From NCBI RefSeq assembly GCF_024391045.1, contig NZ_JANFCZ010000003.1:62001-126000 (forward strand): 64,000 nt of DNA. Reading direction: 5' to 3'. Numbering within the stretch: position 1 is the stretch's first letter; every line of letters starts with the position of its first letter. The notes under the pieces were generated by a model. The model did no database searches. It was not told the origin of the DNA and saw only the letters and a list, made by a program, of their open reading frames with translations. Positions 41,635 to 50,799 of this stretch are shown piece after piece. This DNA comes from Pseudarthrobacter sulfonivorans. Lineage in GTDB: Bacteria > Actinomycetota > Actinomycetes > Actinomycetales > Micrococcaceae. A program made the translations under genes and the position numbers.

Positions 41635-41640
41635 CAGAAT
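41635..41640 (+). promoter_or_regulatory. -10 box of the zinc-motif gene
   Basis: CAGAAT, 6 nt, then ATG at 41647; first base departs from TANNNT. Faces the nucS box, forming a compact 37-bp divergent promoter. Confidence 0.4.
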
Positions 41641-41646
41641 GGAGGC

Positions 41647-42015
41647 ATGCCCCGTTCCAACCGTCCCCGCCGCCCTGCCTCCGGAAAAGGCGCGGCCGCA
41701 CGGCCCGGCGCCGCTGGAAGGGCGGCCGGAAAGAAGGGTAACGGGGACGTTCCCGAACTCGACCTGGAGCGGGCGCGGGCCGGCATTGCGCGGCGGGAAA
41801 GCGCTCCCGACGGCGAGTGGATGGTCCGGACCATGACCGCCAGGAACGCAGAAAAGACGTACATCTGCCCCGGCTGTTCCACCGCAGTGGTTCCCGGCCT
41901 GGCGCATCTGGTGGTGTGGCAGGACGACCATATCTTCGGCGCCGCCGCCGGGCTCGCCGAGCGCCGCCACTGGCACACCAACTGCTGGCTGTCCCGGACC
42001 TACCGCTACCGCTGA
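41647..42015 (+). CDS. Small zinc-motif protein divergent from nucS
   Basis: 122 aa, unknown function. A basic Arg/Ala/Gly-rich N-terminus (1-35) precedes a domain with CPGC (ICPGCSTAV) and HTNC near the end (RRHWHTNCW), a likely zinc-binding C2-HC set. [22 protein letters not shown] reads like a zinc-ribbon. Only 37 bp separate it from nucS, so the two may be co-expressed; a nucleic-acid role is plausible but unproven. Confidence 0.72.
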   Translation: MPRSNRPRRPASGKGAAARPGAAGRAAGKKGNGDVPELDLERARAGIARRESAPDGEWMVRTMTARNAEKTYICPGCSTAVVPGLAHLVVWQDDHIFGAAAGLAERRHWHTNCWLSRTYRYR

Positions 42016-42077
42016 CCCTTTATTTCCGGGACGGGCCCTGCAACGCTGCCGCGGGGCCGCGCGGTGTCCGGACTCGC

Positions 42078-42083
42078 TAAGCT
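42078..42083 (+). promoter_or_regulatory. -10 box of the alpha/beta-hydrolase gene
   Basis: TAAGCT, 7 nt, then ATG at 42091; supports this start over the in-frame GTG at 42064. Confidence 0.55.
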
Positions 42084-42090
42084 GGCAGGC

Positions 42091-42891
42091 ATGACTTTTG
42101 ATCCGGCGTCGTACGAATTCACCCAGCCTGCAGGCCCCGCTCCCATCCGCGCTTCCACTGTCCTTCCGGCGAAGCGGGAAAACATCGAACTGCACACCGA
42201 GGACGGCCATAGGCTGGTTGGGGAGCTTGCCGTGCCGGAATCCGGTCCCATCACTGCGACGCTGATCACGCTGCATCCCCTCCCCACGCACGGCGGCTTC
42301 ATGGACTCCCATGTCTACCGGAAGGCGTCCTACCGGCTCCCGGCGCTGGCGGGCGTGGCAGTGCTCCGGTTCAACACCCGCGGCACGGAATCACCGCGCG
42401 GCACCAGCGCAGGTTCGTTTGAAGAGGGGATCGGTGAACGCCTCGACGTGGAGGCGGCGGTGCGTTTCGCCGTCGAACGCCAGCTGCCCAACCGCTGGCT
42501 GGTGGGCTGGTCCTTCGGGACCGAACTGGCGCTGATGTACGGTGCCGTGGAACCGGTGGCAAGCCAGGTGGAGGGCGCCGTGCTGCTGTCACCGCCGCTG
42601 CACCGGGCCACCGACGAACACCTGCGGATGTGGGCATCGGCCGGGAAGCCGCTGACCGTCCTTGTGCCCGAGCACGACGACTACCTCCAGCCCGCGGCGG
42701 CGGCAGAACGCTTCAGCCTGGTGCCGCAGGCCCGGGTGGTGGGGGTCGACGGCGCCAAGCATCTGTGGGTGGGCGAGAAGTACGCGTCCCGCGTCCTGAA
42801 CGAGATCGTAGATGAGGTGACCGAGGCAGGCTCCGGTCCCAACGGCCTGCCGACGGAGTGGAACGGCCCCGTGGCCACCTCGGCGGCCTGA
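42091..42891 (+). CDS. Alpha/beta-hydrolase
   Basis: 266-aa soluble hydrolase. Nucleophile elbow GWSFGTE, catalytic-acid region VLVPEHDDYLQP and histidine in GAKHLWVGE; N-terminal LITLHPLPTHGGFMDSHVYRKAS and RFNTRGTESPRG are typical of the dienelactone-hydrolase/YqiA-like branch often annotated only as alpha/beta-hydrolase. No signal peptide. Substrate unknown. Confidence 0.83.
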   Translation: MTFDPASYEFTQPAGPAPIRASTVLPAKRENIELHTEDGHRLVGELAVPESGPITATLITLHPLPTHGGFMDSHVYRKASYRLPALAGVAVLRFNTRGTESPRGTSAGSFEEGIGERLDVEAAVRFAVERQLPNRWLVGWSFGTELALMYGAVEPVASQVEGAVLLSPPLHRATDEHLRMWASAGKPLTVLVPEHDDYLQPAAAAERFSLVPQARVVGVDGAKHLWVGEKYASRVLNEIVDEVTEAGSGPNGLPTEWNGPVATSAA

Positions 42892-42900
42892 GGCCTGCAG

Positions 42901-42930
42901 CCCGGGACCCTGCTCCCCGGGACCCTGCTG
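42901..42930 (+). repeat. 15-bp tandem duplication between convergent genes
   Basis: CCCGGGACCCTGCTC followed directly by CCCGGGACCCTGCTG. The GC-rich 66-bp gap can fold but has no U-run. Confidence 0.6.
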
Positions 42931-42957
42931 CCGGGGGACCGGGTGCCGTGCCTGGTC

Positions 42958-44271
42958 TTAGTGCTTGTCCTGGCGGGCGATGTAAATCTCCTTGACCAGC
43001 AGCAGGGTGGCGGCCGCCGTGGGGATGGCGATCAGGGCCCCCAGCACGCCAAGCAGGCTGCCTCCGGCAATGACGGAGATGACAGCCACGGCGCCCGGTA
43101 CCGCAACCGCTTTCTGCATGATGCGCGGGGAGATGAAGTACGCCTCGAACTGGAGATAGGCGAAGTAGCAGATCCCGAAGACGGCGGCCGTCTGCCAGCC
43201 CTCGGTGAGCGAGATCAGGACCACCACGATGCCTGCGATCATGCCGCCCACCAGCGGGACAAACGCGAGAAGCGCCACCACAAAGGCCAGCAGGAGGGCA
43301 AACGGAACCCCCACGATGGACATCACAATGAAGGCGAACGTGGCATTCAACAGGGCAACACAGGCCTGCCCGATGACGTAGTTGCCCACCGAACGGGTGA
43401 TTTCCTCGGAAAGGGCGGCCACGCGGGGCCTGCGCGAGCGGGGTGCCAGCCGGTATCCCCATTTCTTCATGGAGGGAAGGGCGGCCAGGAAATAGAGGCT
43501 CAGCACCAGCACAATCAGGGCACCAAAGAGCCCGTTGGCCAGGGTGGATCCGAAACCCACCACCCCGCCGAATATTCCGCCCATGGCGGCCGGGTCATTG
43601 ACGAATTTCTCCAGCTCCACGGTGATGCGGTCACGGATCCCGAACTGGTTGTCAACGCTCTTGAAAAAGTCTGAGTCCAGGAAGTCCCGGACCCAGGTGG
43701 GCGCCTGGGCAATAATCTGGGTGACCTGTTCCACGATGGTGGGTATCAGGGTGGCGAAGAAGCCGGCCACGGCGCCGATCAGGACCGCGACGGACACCAG
43801 GATGCCGGCCGGGCGGGGGATCTTCCGGTTCTCCAACCAGCCCACCACCGGTTCCAGGCCCAAGGCGATGAACAGGGCAGCTACAATCCACAGCAGCAGC
43901 TGGGTGGTGTTGGAACCGATCCAATAGACCAGGAGCGCAAGGCCCACGCCCACGGTTCCCATGAAGCCCAGGTACAGCGGATGCTGGGGGGAAATGCGGG
44001 GCCCGGGACTGCCGAACTGCGGTGCGGCATCGCCCGCCGCGGCGGCTTCCTCCTCCGCAACGTGGTACTCCGGCGGAAGGTCCGGGGGCATTTCAAAACG
44101 GAGCCGTGGCTGGGCGCCGGGCAGCGGCTGGCGCAGGCGCCGCACCAGGGACCCCACGGCCGCGGCTGCCCGCCCCGCCGGTTTCCGCGATGTCCCCGGC
44201 CCGGACGGAGCAGTGCCGGCCGCCGAGTGATTTTCGTGTCCTGCTGAGGACTCGTCGGTCTTGTCAGTCAC
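42958..44271 (-). CDS. AI-2E family transporter (PerM/YdiK-like)
   Basis: 437-aa polytopic membrane protein with a roughly 110-residue hydrophilic N-terminus and about eight helices. Conserved blocks: the paired helices after HPLYLGFMGTVGVG, FVPLVGGMIAGIVVVLISL, and the C-terminal VISVIAGGSLLGVLGALIAIPTAA. These are hallmarks of the AI-2E permease family, whose substrates vary. GTG at 44271 taken as start; SD is weak and the frame is open further upstream. Confidence 0.85.
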   Translation of the reverse strand: MTDKTDESSAGHENHSAAGTAPSGPGTSRKPAGRAAAAVGSLVRRLRQPLPGAQPRLRFEMPPDLPPEYHVAEEEAAAAGDAAPQFGSPGPRISPQHPLYLGFMGTVGVGLALLVYWIGSNTTQLLLWIVAALFIALGLEPVVGWLENRKIPRPAGILVSVAVLIGAVAGFFATLIPTIVEQVTQIIAQAPTWVRDFLDSDFFKSVDNQFGIRDRITVELEKFVNDPAAMGGIFGGVVGFGSTLANGLFGALIVLVLSLYFLAALPSMKKWGYRLAPRSRRPRVAALSEEITRSVGNYVIGQACVALLNATFAFIVMSIVGVPFALLLAFVVALLAFVPLVGGMIAGIVVVLISLTEGWQTAAVFGICYFAYLQFEAYFISPRIMQKAVAVPGAVAVISVIAGGSLLGVLGALIAIPTAAATLLLVKEIYIARQDKH

Positions 44272-44488
44272 TGGTTTTTGGAGCCTGTTCCGTGCGTGGC
44301 ACCGCTTTCGCGGGCGGGTGTGATGATCATCGCAAACACTATCAGCAGCCTTGCTAACCGTTGCGGGGACGCCCGGCGGACACTTAAATCGTTGCCCGCC
44401 GGAGGGTGTCCCGGCGGCCGCATCCGGGGTCCTGGTAACAAAACCGTTACTATTGAAGGCAAACCCCCGCTGATGATAGGTGTTTCCT

Positions 44489-46183
44489 TTGCGTTTCAAG
44501 ACTGCAGTCGCACTCGTGCTGCTCGGCCTCCTGACACTTCTGGCCGGTATCGGCCAGAAAACCATCTGGGCTCCGTCCGAGACCTTCACGGCCTCGGCAC
44601 CCTCGGACGCCGCCAAGGCACCACTGACCGTCATTGACCAGAAACTGCGCACCCAGCAGGGCGGAACAGTGAAGATCAACGTGGAGGGCGACGGCAACTT
44701 CCTCCTGGCGGTCGGCCGGCCCGACGACGTTGCCGCCTGGGTAGGCAAAACGGCGCACAACACCGTCACCGGGGTTTCAGAGAAGAAGGACGCCCTGGTG
44801 GTGGAGCATGCCGACGGCGACGCCACAGCCCCGAATCCGGCCGGATCAGACCTTTGGGTGTCCACTGAAAGCGCAAGCGGTGAACTGCAGTACTCGTGGA
44901 CGCCTCCGGCGGACGGCGAGTGGTCCCTCATGCTGGCAACGGACGGCACCCAGCCTGCGCCGTCGGCCATCTCCATGACCTTCCCGAATGACACCTCCAC
45001 CCCCTGGGCCGTTCCGCTGATGGTCATCGGCGGCCTCCTGATCCTCGCCGGCATTGCCCTGTCCATCCTCTCCGCACGCAAGCGCGACGGTGAAGGCGAC
45101 GGTCAGGGCAGCCCCTTCGCGCGGCGTGCGCGTGCCAAGGCCGAGTCGAAGTCCGGCCGGCTGGGCATGGTGTCCGGCGGCATGGTCACCGCCGCCGTCA
45201 CGGCAGTGGTAGTGGCCGGAACGGGCCTCGCAGCCAATGCGGCCACCTCGCCCGCCCCGGCCCCCACCGCGGGAGCGGCCACCGCTCCCGTCCAGCCGGC
45301 CTCGCCTGTCCTGCTGGACGCCCAGTTCCGGCGCATCCTTGAGCAGGTCTCCAGCGCTACGGACGCCGGTGACGGCGCAAAGGATGCCGCCAAGCTCGCA
45401 GACCGCGTGGGCGGCACGGAGCTTGAGGTGCGCACGCAGAATTACAAGATCCGCTCCCAGGTGGGCACGTACGAGGCCCGGATGCCGGTGCGCTCCACCA
45501 AGCTCCTCACCACCGTGGTCACCAGCGACCGCAGCTGGCCCCGCTCCGTCCTTGCCGTGACGCAGGGTGAGGGCAACGTGGTCCCGCAGCTCCTGACCCT
45601 CGTGCAGCCCTCGGCTCGGGAGAACTACAAGCTGACAGAGACCACCCCGCTGCAGCCGGGAACCACCTTCCCCGCCATCAGCCGCGACGGCACGCAGACA
45701 ATGGCTGCCAGTGACAAGGACGGCCTGCTGTACAGCGGCGAAGAAGCCCTCGCCGGGCTGGCAGACCGCCTGACCAACCCCGAGTCCAGCTTCAAGGACA
45801 AGGTGGTGGAAGGCGAGTCCTCGCCGTACATCGCCGACACCCTCTCCTACCAGGCCGAGGTTGTTTCCTCCGGCGCCAACGGTAACTTCTCCTTCACCCA
45901 CAAGGTGGTGCCGGAAAGCACTGTTGTGTTCCGCACTGCCGACGGCGGCGCCCTGGTGATGGGCCGGATCAACTTCGGCTTCGACGGCACGCCCAAGGCG
46001 TCCGGTGACAAGCTCACCATCGGTGACGACGCCGCAGCGCTCGCGGGCGGCAAGGAAACCACCACCGGCATGGTGCTGAACTTTGCTGAATCGATGGCCG
46101 TCTACGTGCCGCCGGCAGGATCAACCGATCCCATGCGGCTGGTCGCCGCCACGCGCGGCCTGGTGGGCGCAAGCTTCAAGTAA
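44489..46183 (+). CDS. Membrane protein of unknown function (three-helix, secreted domains)
   Basis: About 564 aa. N-terminal helix (AVALVLLGLLTLLAGIG), an extracytoplasmic beta-rich domain (40-160), a second helix (PLMVIGGLLILAGIALSIL) with a basic cytoplasmic loop, a third helix (GMVTAAVTAVVVAGTGLA), an Ala/Pro linker and a large outer C-terminal domain (residues 270-564). No known family recognised. TTG at 44489 chosen for its SD (GATAGGTG); GTG at 44480 is the alternative. Possible -10 TACTAT at 44448-44453. Divergent from the AI-2E-type gene, 217 bp apart. Confidence 0.75.
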   Translation: MRFKTAVALVLLGLLTLLAGIGQKTIWAPSETFTASAPSDAAKAPLTVIDQKLRTQQGGTVKINVEGDGNFLLAVGRPDDVAAWVGKTAHNTVTGVSEKKDALVVEHADGDATAPNPAGSDLWVSTESASGELQYSWTPPADGEWSLMLATDGTQPAPSAISMTFPNDTSTPWAVPLMVIGGLLILAGIALSILSARKRDGEGDGQGSPFARRARAKAESKSGRLGMVSGGMVTAAVTAVVVAGTGLAANAATSPAPAPTAGAATAPVQPASPVLLDAQFRRILEQVSSATDAGDGAKDAAKLADRVGGTELEVRTQNYKIRSQVGTYEARMPVRSTKLLTTVVTSDRSWPRSVLAVTQGEGNVVPQLLTLVQPSARENYKLTETTPLQPGTTFPAISRDGTQTMAASDKDGLLYSGEEALAGLADRLTNPESSFKDKVVEGESSPYIADTLSYQAEVVSSGANGNFSFTHKVVPESTVVFRTADGGALVMGRINFGFDGTPKASGDKLTIGDDAAALAGGKETTTGMVLNFAESMAVYVPPAGSTDPMRLVAATRGLVGASFK

Positions 46184-46227
46184 CCGCCCAATAAGCGTTC
46201 GTTACTCCTGGCAGCGGCCGGAGTGGC

Positions 46228-46233
46228 TAGAGT
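46228..46233 (+). promoter_or_regulatory. -10 box of the YbbN-like gene
   Basis: TAGAGT, 7 nt, then ATG at 46241; leaderless spacing and support for this start. Confidence 0.6.
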
Positions 46234-46240
46234 GGAAAGC

Positions 46241-47236
46241 ATGAGTTCGCCAGCTTCCCGCCCTGTCCCTCCAGCCGCTGCCAACCTGCTTAACCTGCGC
46301 GGCGCCGTCGACCTTTCATCCCTCAAGCAGCGCCCGGCGTCCCCCGCCGGCAGCGGCGCTCCGGGCGCCCCGGCAGCCAGCGGAACCGCCGCCAACGGAA
46401 CCGCAGATGCGGGGACCGCGCCGCTGCGGGTCACCGTCACCGAAGGAAACTTCCAGGACCTCGTGGAGCTTTCCGCCCAGGTTCCTGTTGTCTTCGCCCT
46501 CTGGGCTACCTATTCGCCGGAGTCGGCCGCGATGGTGGACTCCCTGGAACAGGTCATCAACGGCTACGGGGGCCGGCTGGTGCTCGGCGCCGCGGACATT
46601 GATGCCTTCCCGCAGCTGGCACAGGCCTTCCAGGTCCAGGCCGTCCCCACCGCGGTGGCAGTGATCAAGGGCCAGCCGGTGCCGCTCTTCCAGGGCGGTG
46701 CCGACGACGCCCAGATCCGGCCGCTGCTGGATGAACTGCTCAAGGTTGCGGCGGCAAACGGGGTGACCGGGAGCCTGGGTGCCGGCGCACCCCAGGACGC
46801 CGAACCGGCACCGCTGCCCCCACTGCATCAGGCGGCGTTCGACGCCATCGAAGCGGGGGACTACGAAGCCGCCGCCGTGGCCTACCGCCAGGCATTGCTG
46901 GAAATGCCCTCGGACGCCGACGCCAAGGCGGGCCTGGCGCAGGTGGAGCTGATGGCACGGCTGCAACCGCTGTCTGCCCAGGACACCGAAGGCCTGCGCG
47001 CCCTCGCGGCCAACGAACCCGACAAACTTGACGCCCAGCTCGGCGTCGCGGATCTTGACGTGGCCGGCGGCCATGTGGAGGACGCGCTGAACCGCGTGGT
47101 CAGCTTCATCGGGCGGAACTTCGGCCCGGAACGGGAGACGGCCCGCCTGCGGCTCCTCGAGCTCTTTGACGTGGTGGGCACGCACGATGACCGCGTAGCC
47201 AAGGCCCGGCAGGCCCTCGCCCGGGTGCTGTTCTAG
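46241..47236 (+). CDS. YbbN/CnoX-like co-chaperone (thioredoxin fold plus TPR)
   Basis: 331 aa. An Ala/Pro-rich N-terminal tail (1-60), a thioredoxin-like domain (65-170) with VVFALWATYSPESAAMVDSLEQV, and a C-terminal helical TPR-like region (ALLEMPSDADAKAGLAQVEL). The active-site position reads SPES instead of CxxC, so it cannot act as a dithiol reductase; the holdase/co-chaperone role fits. Corresponds in position to Rv1324. Stop is immediately followed by the next ATG. Confidence 0.87.
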   Translation: MSSPASRPVPPAAANLLNLRGAVDLSSLKQRPASPAGSGAPGAPAASGTAANGTADAGTAPLRVTVTEGNFQDLVELSAQVPVVFALWATYSPESAAMVDSLEQVINGYGGRLVLGAADIDAFPQLAQAFQVQAVPTAVAVIKGQPVPLFQGGADDAQIRPLLDELLKVAAANGVTGSLGAGAPQDAEPAPLPPLHQAAFDAIEAGDYEAAAVAYRQALLEMPSDADAKAGLAQVELMARLQPLSAQDTEGLRALAANEPDKLDAQLGVADLDVAGGHVEDALNRVVSFIGRNFGPERETARLRLLELFDVVGTHDDRVAKARQALARVLF

Positions 47237-48334
47237 ATGTCCGCACTGTTCCAGCCGCTGCAGCTCCGGTCGCTTGAGCTCGCCCACCGGGGCTGGGTCT
47301 CGCCGATGTGCCAATACAGCTGCGATCCCGACGACGCCCCGGGGGTTCCGACCGACTGGCACCTCATGCATCTGGGCTCCTTCGCCGTGGGCGGTGCCGC
47401 GCTGATCCTCACCGAGGCGGCGGCAGTGAACCCGGCGGGCCGCATCAGTCCACGGGACGCCGGAATCTACAACGACGCACAGGCTGAGGCCTGGGCCCGG
47501 ATCAACGCTTTTGTGCACCGCCATGGCGTTGCCGGCACGAAAACGGGGGTCCAGTTGGCCCACGCCGGCCGGAAGGCGTCCACCTACTGGCCGTTCTCCG
47601 GGCAGCGGGGGAGTGTGCCCGAATCCGACGGCGGCTGGACCACCGTGGGGCCGTCGGCGTCCGCGTTCGAAGGGTACGCCGAGCCCGCCGCGATGACCGC
47701 GGAGCAGATCAAGGACGTCATCGGCGACTTTGCCGCGGCTGCCGTGCGAGCCGTGGAAGCAGGGTTCGACACCATGGAAATCCACGGTGCGCACGGTTAC
47801 CTGCTGCACCAGTTCCAGAGCCCGCTGATCAATACCCGGACCGACTCCTGGGGCGGGGACGAGGCCGGACGCAACCGCCTGACACTCGCCGTCGTTGATG
47901 CCGTGCGCGCGGTTATTCCGGACGGCATGCCGCTGCTGCTGCGCATCTCCGCCACCGACTGGGCAGAAAACGGGATCGACATCGGGGCGTCGGTGCGCCT
48001 CGCCAAGGAAGCCCACGAACACGGCGTGGACCTCATTGATGTCTCCAGCGGGGGCGCAGTGGCCCACCAGCAGATCAAGCCCGGCCCCGGCTACCAGACC
48101 GGATTCTCGGCACGGATCCGGCGTGAAACCGGCGTTCGCACCGGCACCGTGGGACTCCTGACCTCTGCCGGACAGGCCGAACACGCCGTGGCCACTGCCC
48201 AGGCGGACGGCGTGTTTATTGCCAGGGCCGCCCTCCGCGACCCGCACTGGTGGCTCCGGGCGGCCTTCGAACTGGGCTACGACATCACCTGGGCCCCGCA
48301 GTACGAGCGTGCCGTGCCCCGGCATTCGTTCTAG
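47237..48334 (+). CDS. Old yellow enzyme (YqjM-like NADH:flavin oxidoreductase)
   Basis: FMN-dependent ene-reductase, 365 aa, TIM barrel. Seen: SPMCQYS with Cys25 at the YqjM-class redox cysteine position, QLAHAGRKAS, IHGAHGYLLHQF with substrate-binding histidines, and SPLINTRTDSWGG. Starts at the base after the ybbN-like stop, so probably co-transcribed. Reduces alpha,beta-unsaturated carbonyls in homologues; physiological substrate unknown. Confidence 0.92.
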   Translation: MSALFQPLQLRSLELAHRGWVSPMCQYSCDPDDAPGVPTDWHLMHLGSFAVGGAALILTEAAAVNPAGRISPRDAGIYNDAQAEAWARINAFVHRHGVAGTKTGVQLAHAGRKASTYWPFSGQRGSVPESDGGWTTVGPSASAFEGYAEPAAMTAEQIKDVIGDFAAAAVRAVEAGFDTMEIHGAHGYLLHQFQSPLINTRTDSWGGDEAGRNRLTLAVVDAVRAVIPDGMPLLLRISATDWAENGIDIGASVRLAKEAHEHGVDLIDVSSGGAVAHQQIKPGPGYQTGFSARIRRETGVRTGTVGLLTSAGQAEHAVATAQADGVFIARAALRDPHWWLRAAFELGYDITWAPQYERAVPRHSF

Positions 48335-48397
48335 GCGCTTGTCCTACGCCTTGGGACCTACTCCTGCGGGAGGACCCGGGCACGGGAGCGGCAGGAC

Positions 48398-48403
48398 TAG
48401 GCT
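48398..48403 (+). promoter_or_regulatory. -10 box of the ABC transporter genes
   Basis: TAGGCT, 6 nt, then ATG at 48410; leaderless spacing. Confidence 0.6.
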
Positions 48404-48409
48404 GGCGGT

Positions 48410-49201
48410 ATGACTGCTCCGCAACCAGACCCGGCGCAACCGGGCCCGATTCCAGCACTGTCCATCCGCGGCCTTGCCAAGCGGTTCGGTGACAAGATTG
48501 CCGTGGACGGCATCAGCCTCGACGTTCCGGCAGGCTCATTTTTCGGCATTGTCGGACCCAATGGCGCCGGAAAAACCACCACCCTGTCCATGGCCACGGG
48601 ACTGCTGCGGCCCGACTTCGGCACGACAGTGGTCCACGGGGTCGACGTCTGGGCCAGGCCGTTGGAAGCCAAGCGGCTCATGGGGATCCTCCCTGACGGG
48701 GTCCGCCTCTTTGACCGGCTCACGGGCGAGCAACTGGTCACCTATGCCGGGCTGTTGCGTGGCATGGACAAGGACGTTGTGGCGTCGCGCGTGGCGGAAC
48801 TGTTGTCAGCGCTGGACCTGGCCCAGGACGCCGGGAAGCTGGTGGTGGACTACTCGGCTGGCATGACCAAGAAGATCGCCCTGGCCTCGGCGCTGATCCA
48901 CGCTCCGCGGCTGCTGGTGCTGGATGAGCCCTTCGAAGCCGTTGACCCCGTCTCCGCGGCAAACATCCGCTCCATTCTGGACAGCTACGTCTCGTCCGGG
49001 GGAACGGTCATCGTCTCCAGCCACGTGATGGACCTTGTCCAGCGCATGTGCGACAACGTTGCCGTGGTGGCCGCCGGACGCCTGCTGGCTGCAGGGACCG
49101 TGGACGAAGTCCGCGCCGGCGCATCCCTGGAGGACAGGTTCGTCCAGCTGGTGGGCGGACGGAGCCACACGGAGGGCCTGGAATGGTTGCGCACCTTTTA
49201 A
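48410..49201 (+). CDS. ABC transporter ATP-binding protein
   Basis: 263 aa. Walker A GPNGAGKT (49-56), Walker B LLVLDEP (168-174), and a divergent signature YSAGM (148-152) in place of LSGGQ. Followed by an overlapping permease gene, which makes it the ATPase of a two-component exporter. An N-terminal Pro/Gln-rich tail of 15 residues is unusual but short. Confidence 0.92.
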   Translation: MTAPQPDPAQPGPIPALSIRGLAKRFGDKIAVDGISLDVPAGSFFGIVGPNGAGKTTTLSMATGLLRPDFGTTVVHGVDVWARPLEAKRLMGILPDGVRLFDRLTGEQLVTYAGLLRGMDKDVVASRVAELLSALDLAQDAGKLVVDYSAGMTKKIALASALIHAPRLLVLDEPFEAVDPVSAANIRSILDSYVSSGGTVIVSSHVMDLVQRMCDNVAVVAAGRLLAAGTVDEVRAGASLEDRFVQLVGGRSHTEGLEWLRTF

Positions 49202-50754
49202 GGCTCAAACTGACCCTGCTGCGAAATGGCCTGCGGCGCAGCCCCTGGCAGCTGGTGGGCTTGGCGGTCGGCGGCCTGTACGCGCTCGGAATTGTCGGTT
49301 CACTGGTTGTGGCCCTGCTGGTGTTGAGGCAGGAAGGCCACGAGCTGGCGCAGACTGCCGTCGTCCTCGGCGGTTCGGCGGCCCTTCTGGGCTGGGGCAT
49401 TCTGCCGGTGGCTACTGCATCAGCAGACATGACGCTCGACCCTGCACGCTTCACCACCTTCGCGGTTCCGATGCGGCAACTCCTGGCCGGCCTGGCACTG
49501 GGCGGCCTGATCGGAATTCCGGGTGTCGCCACCACGCTGGTAGCCCTGGCAACGGTATGGACGTGGTCCCACGGCATCGTTTCCGCGCTGGCGGCGCTGG
49601 TTGGCGCGGTCCTGGGTGTCTTGACCTGTGTTGTGCTGTCAAAGGTGGTCACCACAGCCACCGCGAGCCTTGCTTCGTCGCGCCGTTTCAAGGACATCAG
49701 TGCGGTGATCTTTATGGTTCCGCTGGTCCTCCTGGGCCCCATCGCGGCCGGTGTGTCGCAAGGGATCACGGCGTCCGCCGGTTTCCTGCCGGACTTTGCG
49801 CGAACTCTTGCGTGGACGCCACTGGGTGCTGTGTGGTCCCTGGGCGGGGATGTTGCTGCCGGACAGCCGGGAGCGGCAGCCCTGAAGCTCCTGATTGCAC
49901 TGGCCACCCTTGCCGGTTTGGCCTGGTGCTGGAAAGTGCTCCTTGAGCGCGCCCTCGTTAATCCCCCGTACGCCGGCGGCGGGAACCGGAAAGGCGGCAA
50001 GCTGGGACTGTTCGCCGTCCTGCCTGCAACGCCGACGGGTGCCGTAACGGCCCGGGCGCTCACCTATTGGTTCCGCGACCCCAGGTACGGCGGATCGCTG
50101 ATCGTTATCCCGCTGCTCGCCGTGGTGATGTTCTTCCAGGGAAGTCAGGGCAGCGGCTTCGGGCTCCTCGCGGTCATGGGCCCGCTGACGGCATTTTTGA
50201 TGGCGTGGTCCATCTCGGCTGATGTCTCGTACGACAACACCGCCTTCGCGCTCCATCTCACCACCGGGGTGAGCGGTGTCGCGGACCGGTTGGGACGGGC
50301 CCTGGCCTGCCTGACCCTGGCGGTCCCGGTGGTTCTGATATTCGCAGTGGTGCCCTTCGTCTTCACGGGCACCTGGGAGTGGCTGCCCGGAGTCCTGGGG
50401 CTGTCGGCGGGTATCCTGCTGACCGGCCTCGGTCTCTCCTCGGTACTGTCCGCCCGCTACAACATTGCCGTTCCGTTGCCCGGTGACAGCCCTTTCAAGA
50501 AGCCACCGGGCAACGTCGGACAGACCATGGCGGTCCAGTTTGGCGGCATGGGGGTGCTGGCCATCCTGGTCCTGCCCGAGGCCGTGCTGATCATCGCGCA
50601 GAGTGTGACCGGCGATGTCCTCTTCGGCTGGCTGAACCTGGTGGTTGGCCCGGTCCTGGGACTGGTACTTTTCGGAGTGGGCATCAGGATTGGCGGGCGC
50701 TGGCTGGACCGGCGGGGGCCGGAAATGCTTGCCCAACTGACCGTGAACCGCTGA
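49183..50754 (+). CDS. ABC exporter permease
   Basis: 523 aa with roughly twelve membrane helices and no ABC domain. The ATG at 49183 lies inside the end of the ATPase gene and has SD GGAGGG, so the two are translationally coupled with a 19-nt overlap. A wide cytosolic loop GGGNRKGGKLGLFAVLPATP sits mid-protein. Substrate not predictable; large drug or peptide exporter permeases share this plan. Confidence 0.85.
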   Translation: MVAHLLRLKLTLLRNGLRRSPWQLVGLAVGGLYALGIVGSLVVALLVLRQEGHELAQTAVVLGGSAALLGWGILPVATASADMTLDPARFTTFAVPMRQLLAGLALGGLIGIPGVATTLVALATVWTWSHGIVSALAALVGAVLGVLTCVVLSKVVTTATASLASSRRFKDISAVIFMVPLVLLGPIAAGVSQGITASAGFLPDFARTLAWTPLGAVWSLGGDVAAGQPGAAALKLLIALATLAGLAWCWKVLLERALVNPPYAGGGNRKGGKLGLFAVLPATPTGAVTARALTYWFRDPRYGGSLIVIPLLAVVMFFQGSQGSGFGLLAVMGPLTAFLMAWSISADVSYDNTAFALHLTTGVSGVADRLGRALACLTLAVPVVLIFAVVPFVFTGTWEWLPGVLGLSAGILLTGLGLSSVLSARYNIAVPLPGDSPFKKPPGNVGQTMAVQFGGMGVLAILVLPEAVLIIAQSVTGDVLFGWLNLVVGPVLGLVLFGVGIRIGGRWLDRRGPEMLAQLTVNR

Positions 50755-50799
50755 CACGGCAGAACAGCAGGAAACAGGACTCCAGAAAGGGTGGCCGCA

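Noticed and set aside
41610..41981. N-terminal extension of NucS
   Set aside because: Frame is open but the family start and -10 box support 41609; the extension overlaps the divergent gene.
44272..45081. N-terminal extension of the AI-2E-type permease
   Set aside because: The frame continues only as an antisense shadow of the next gene; no membrane-family sequence.
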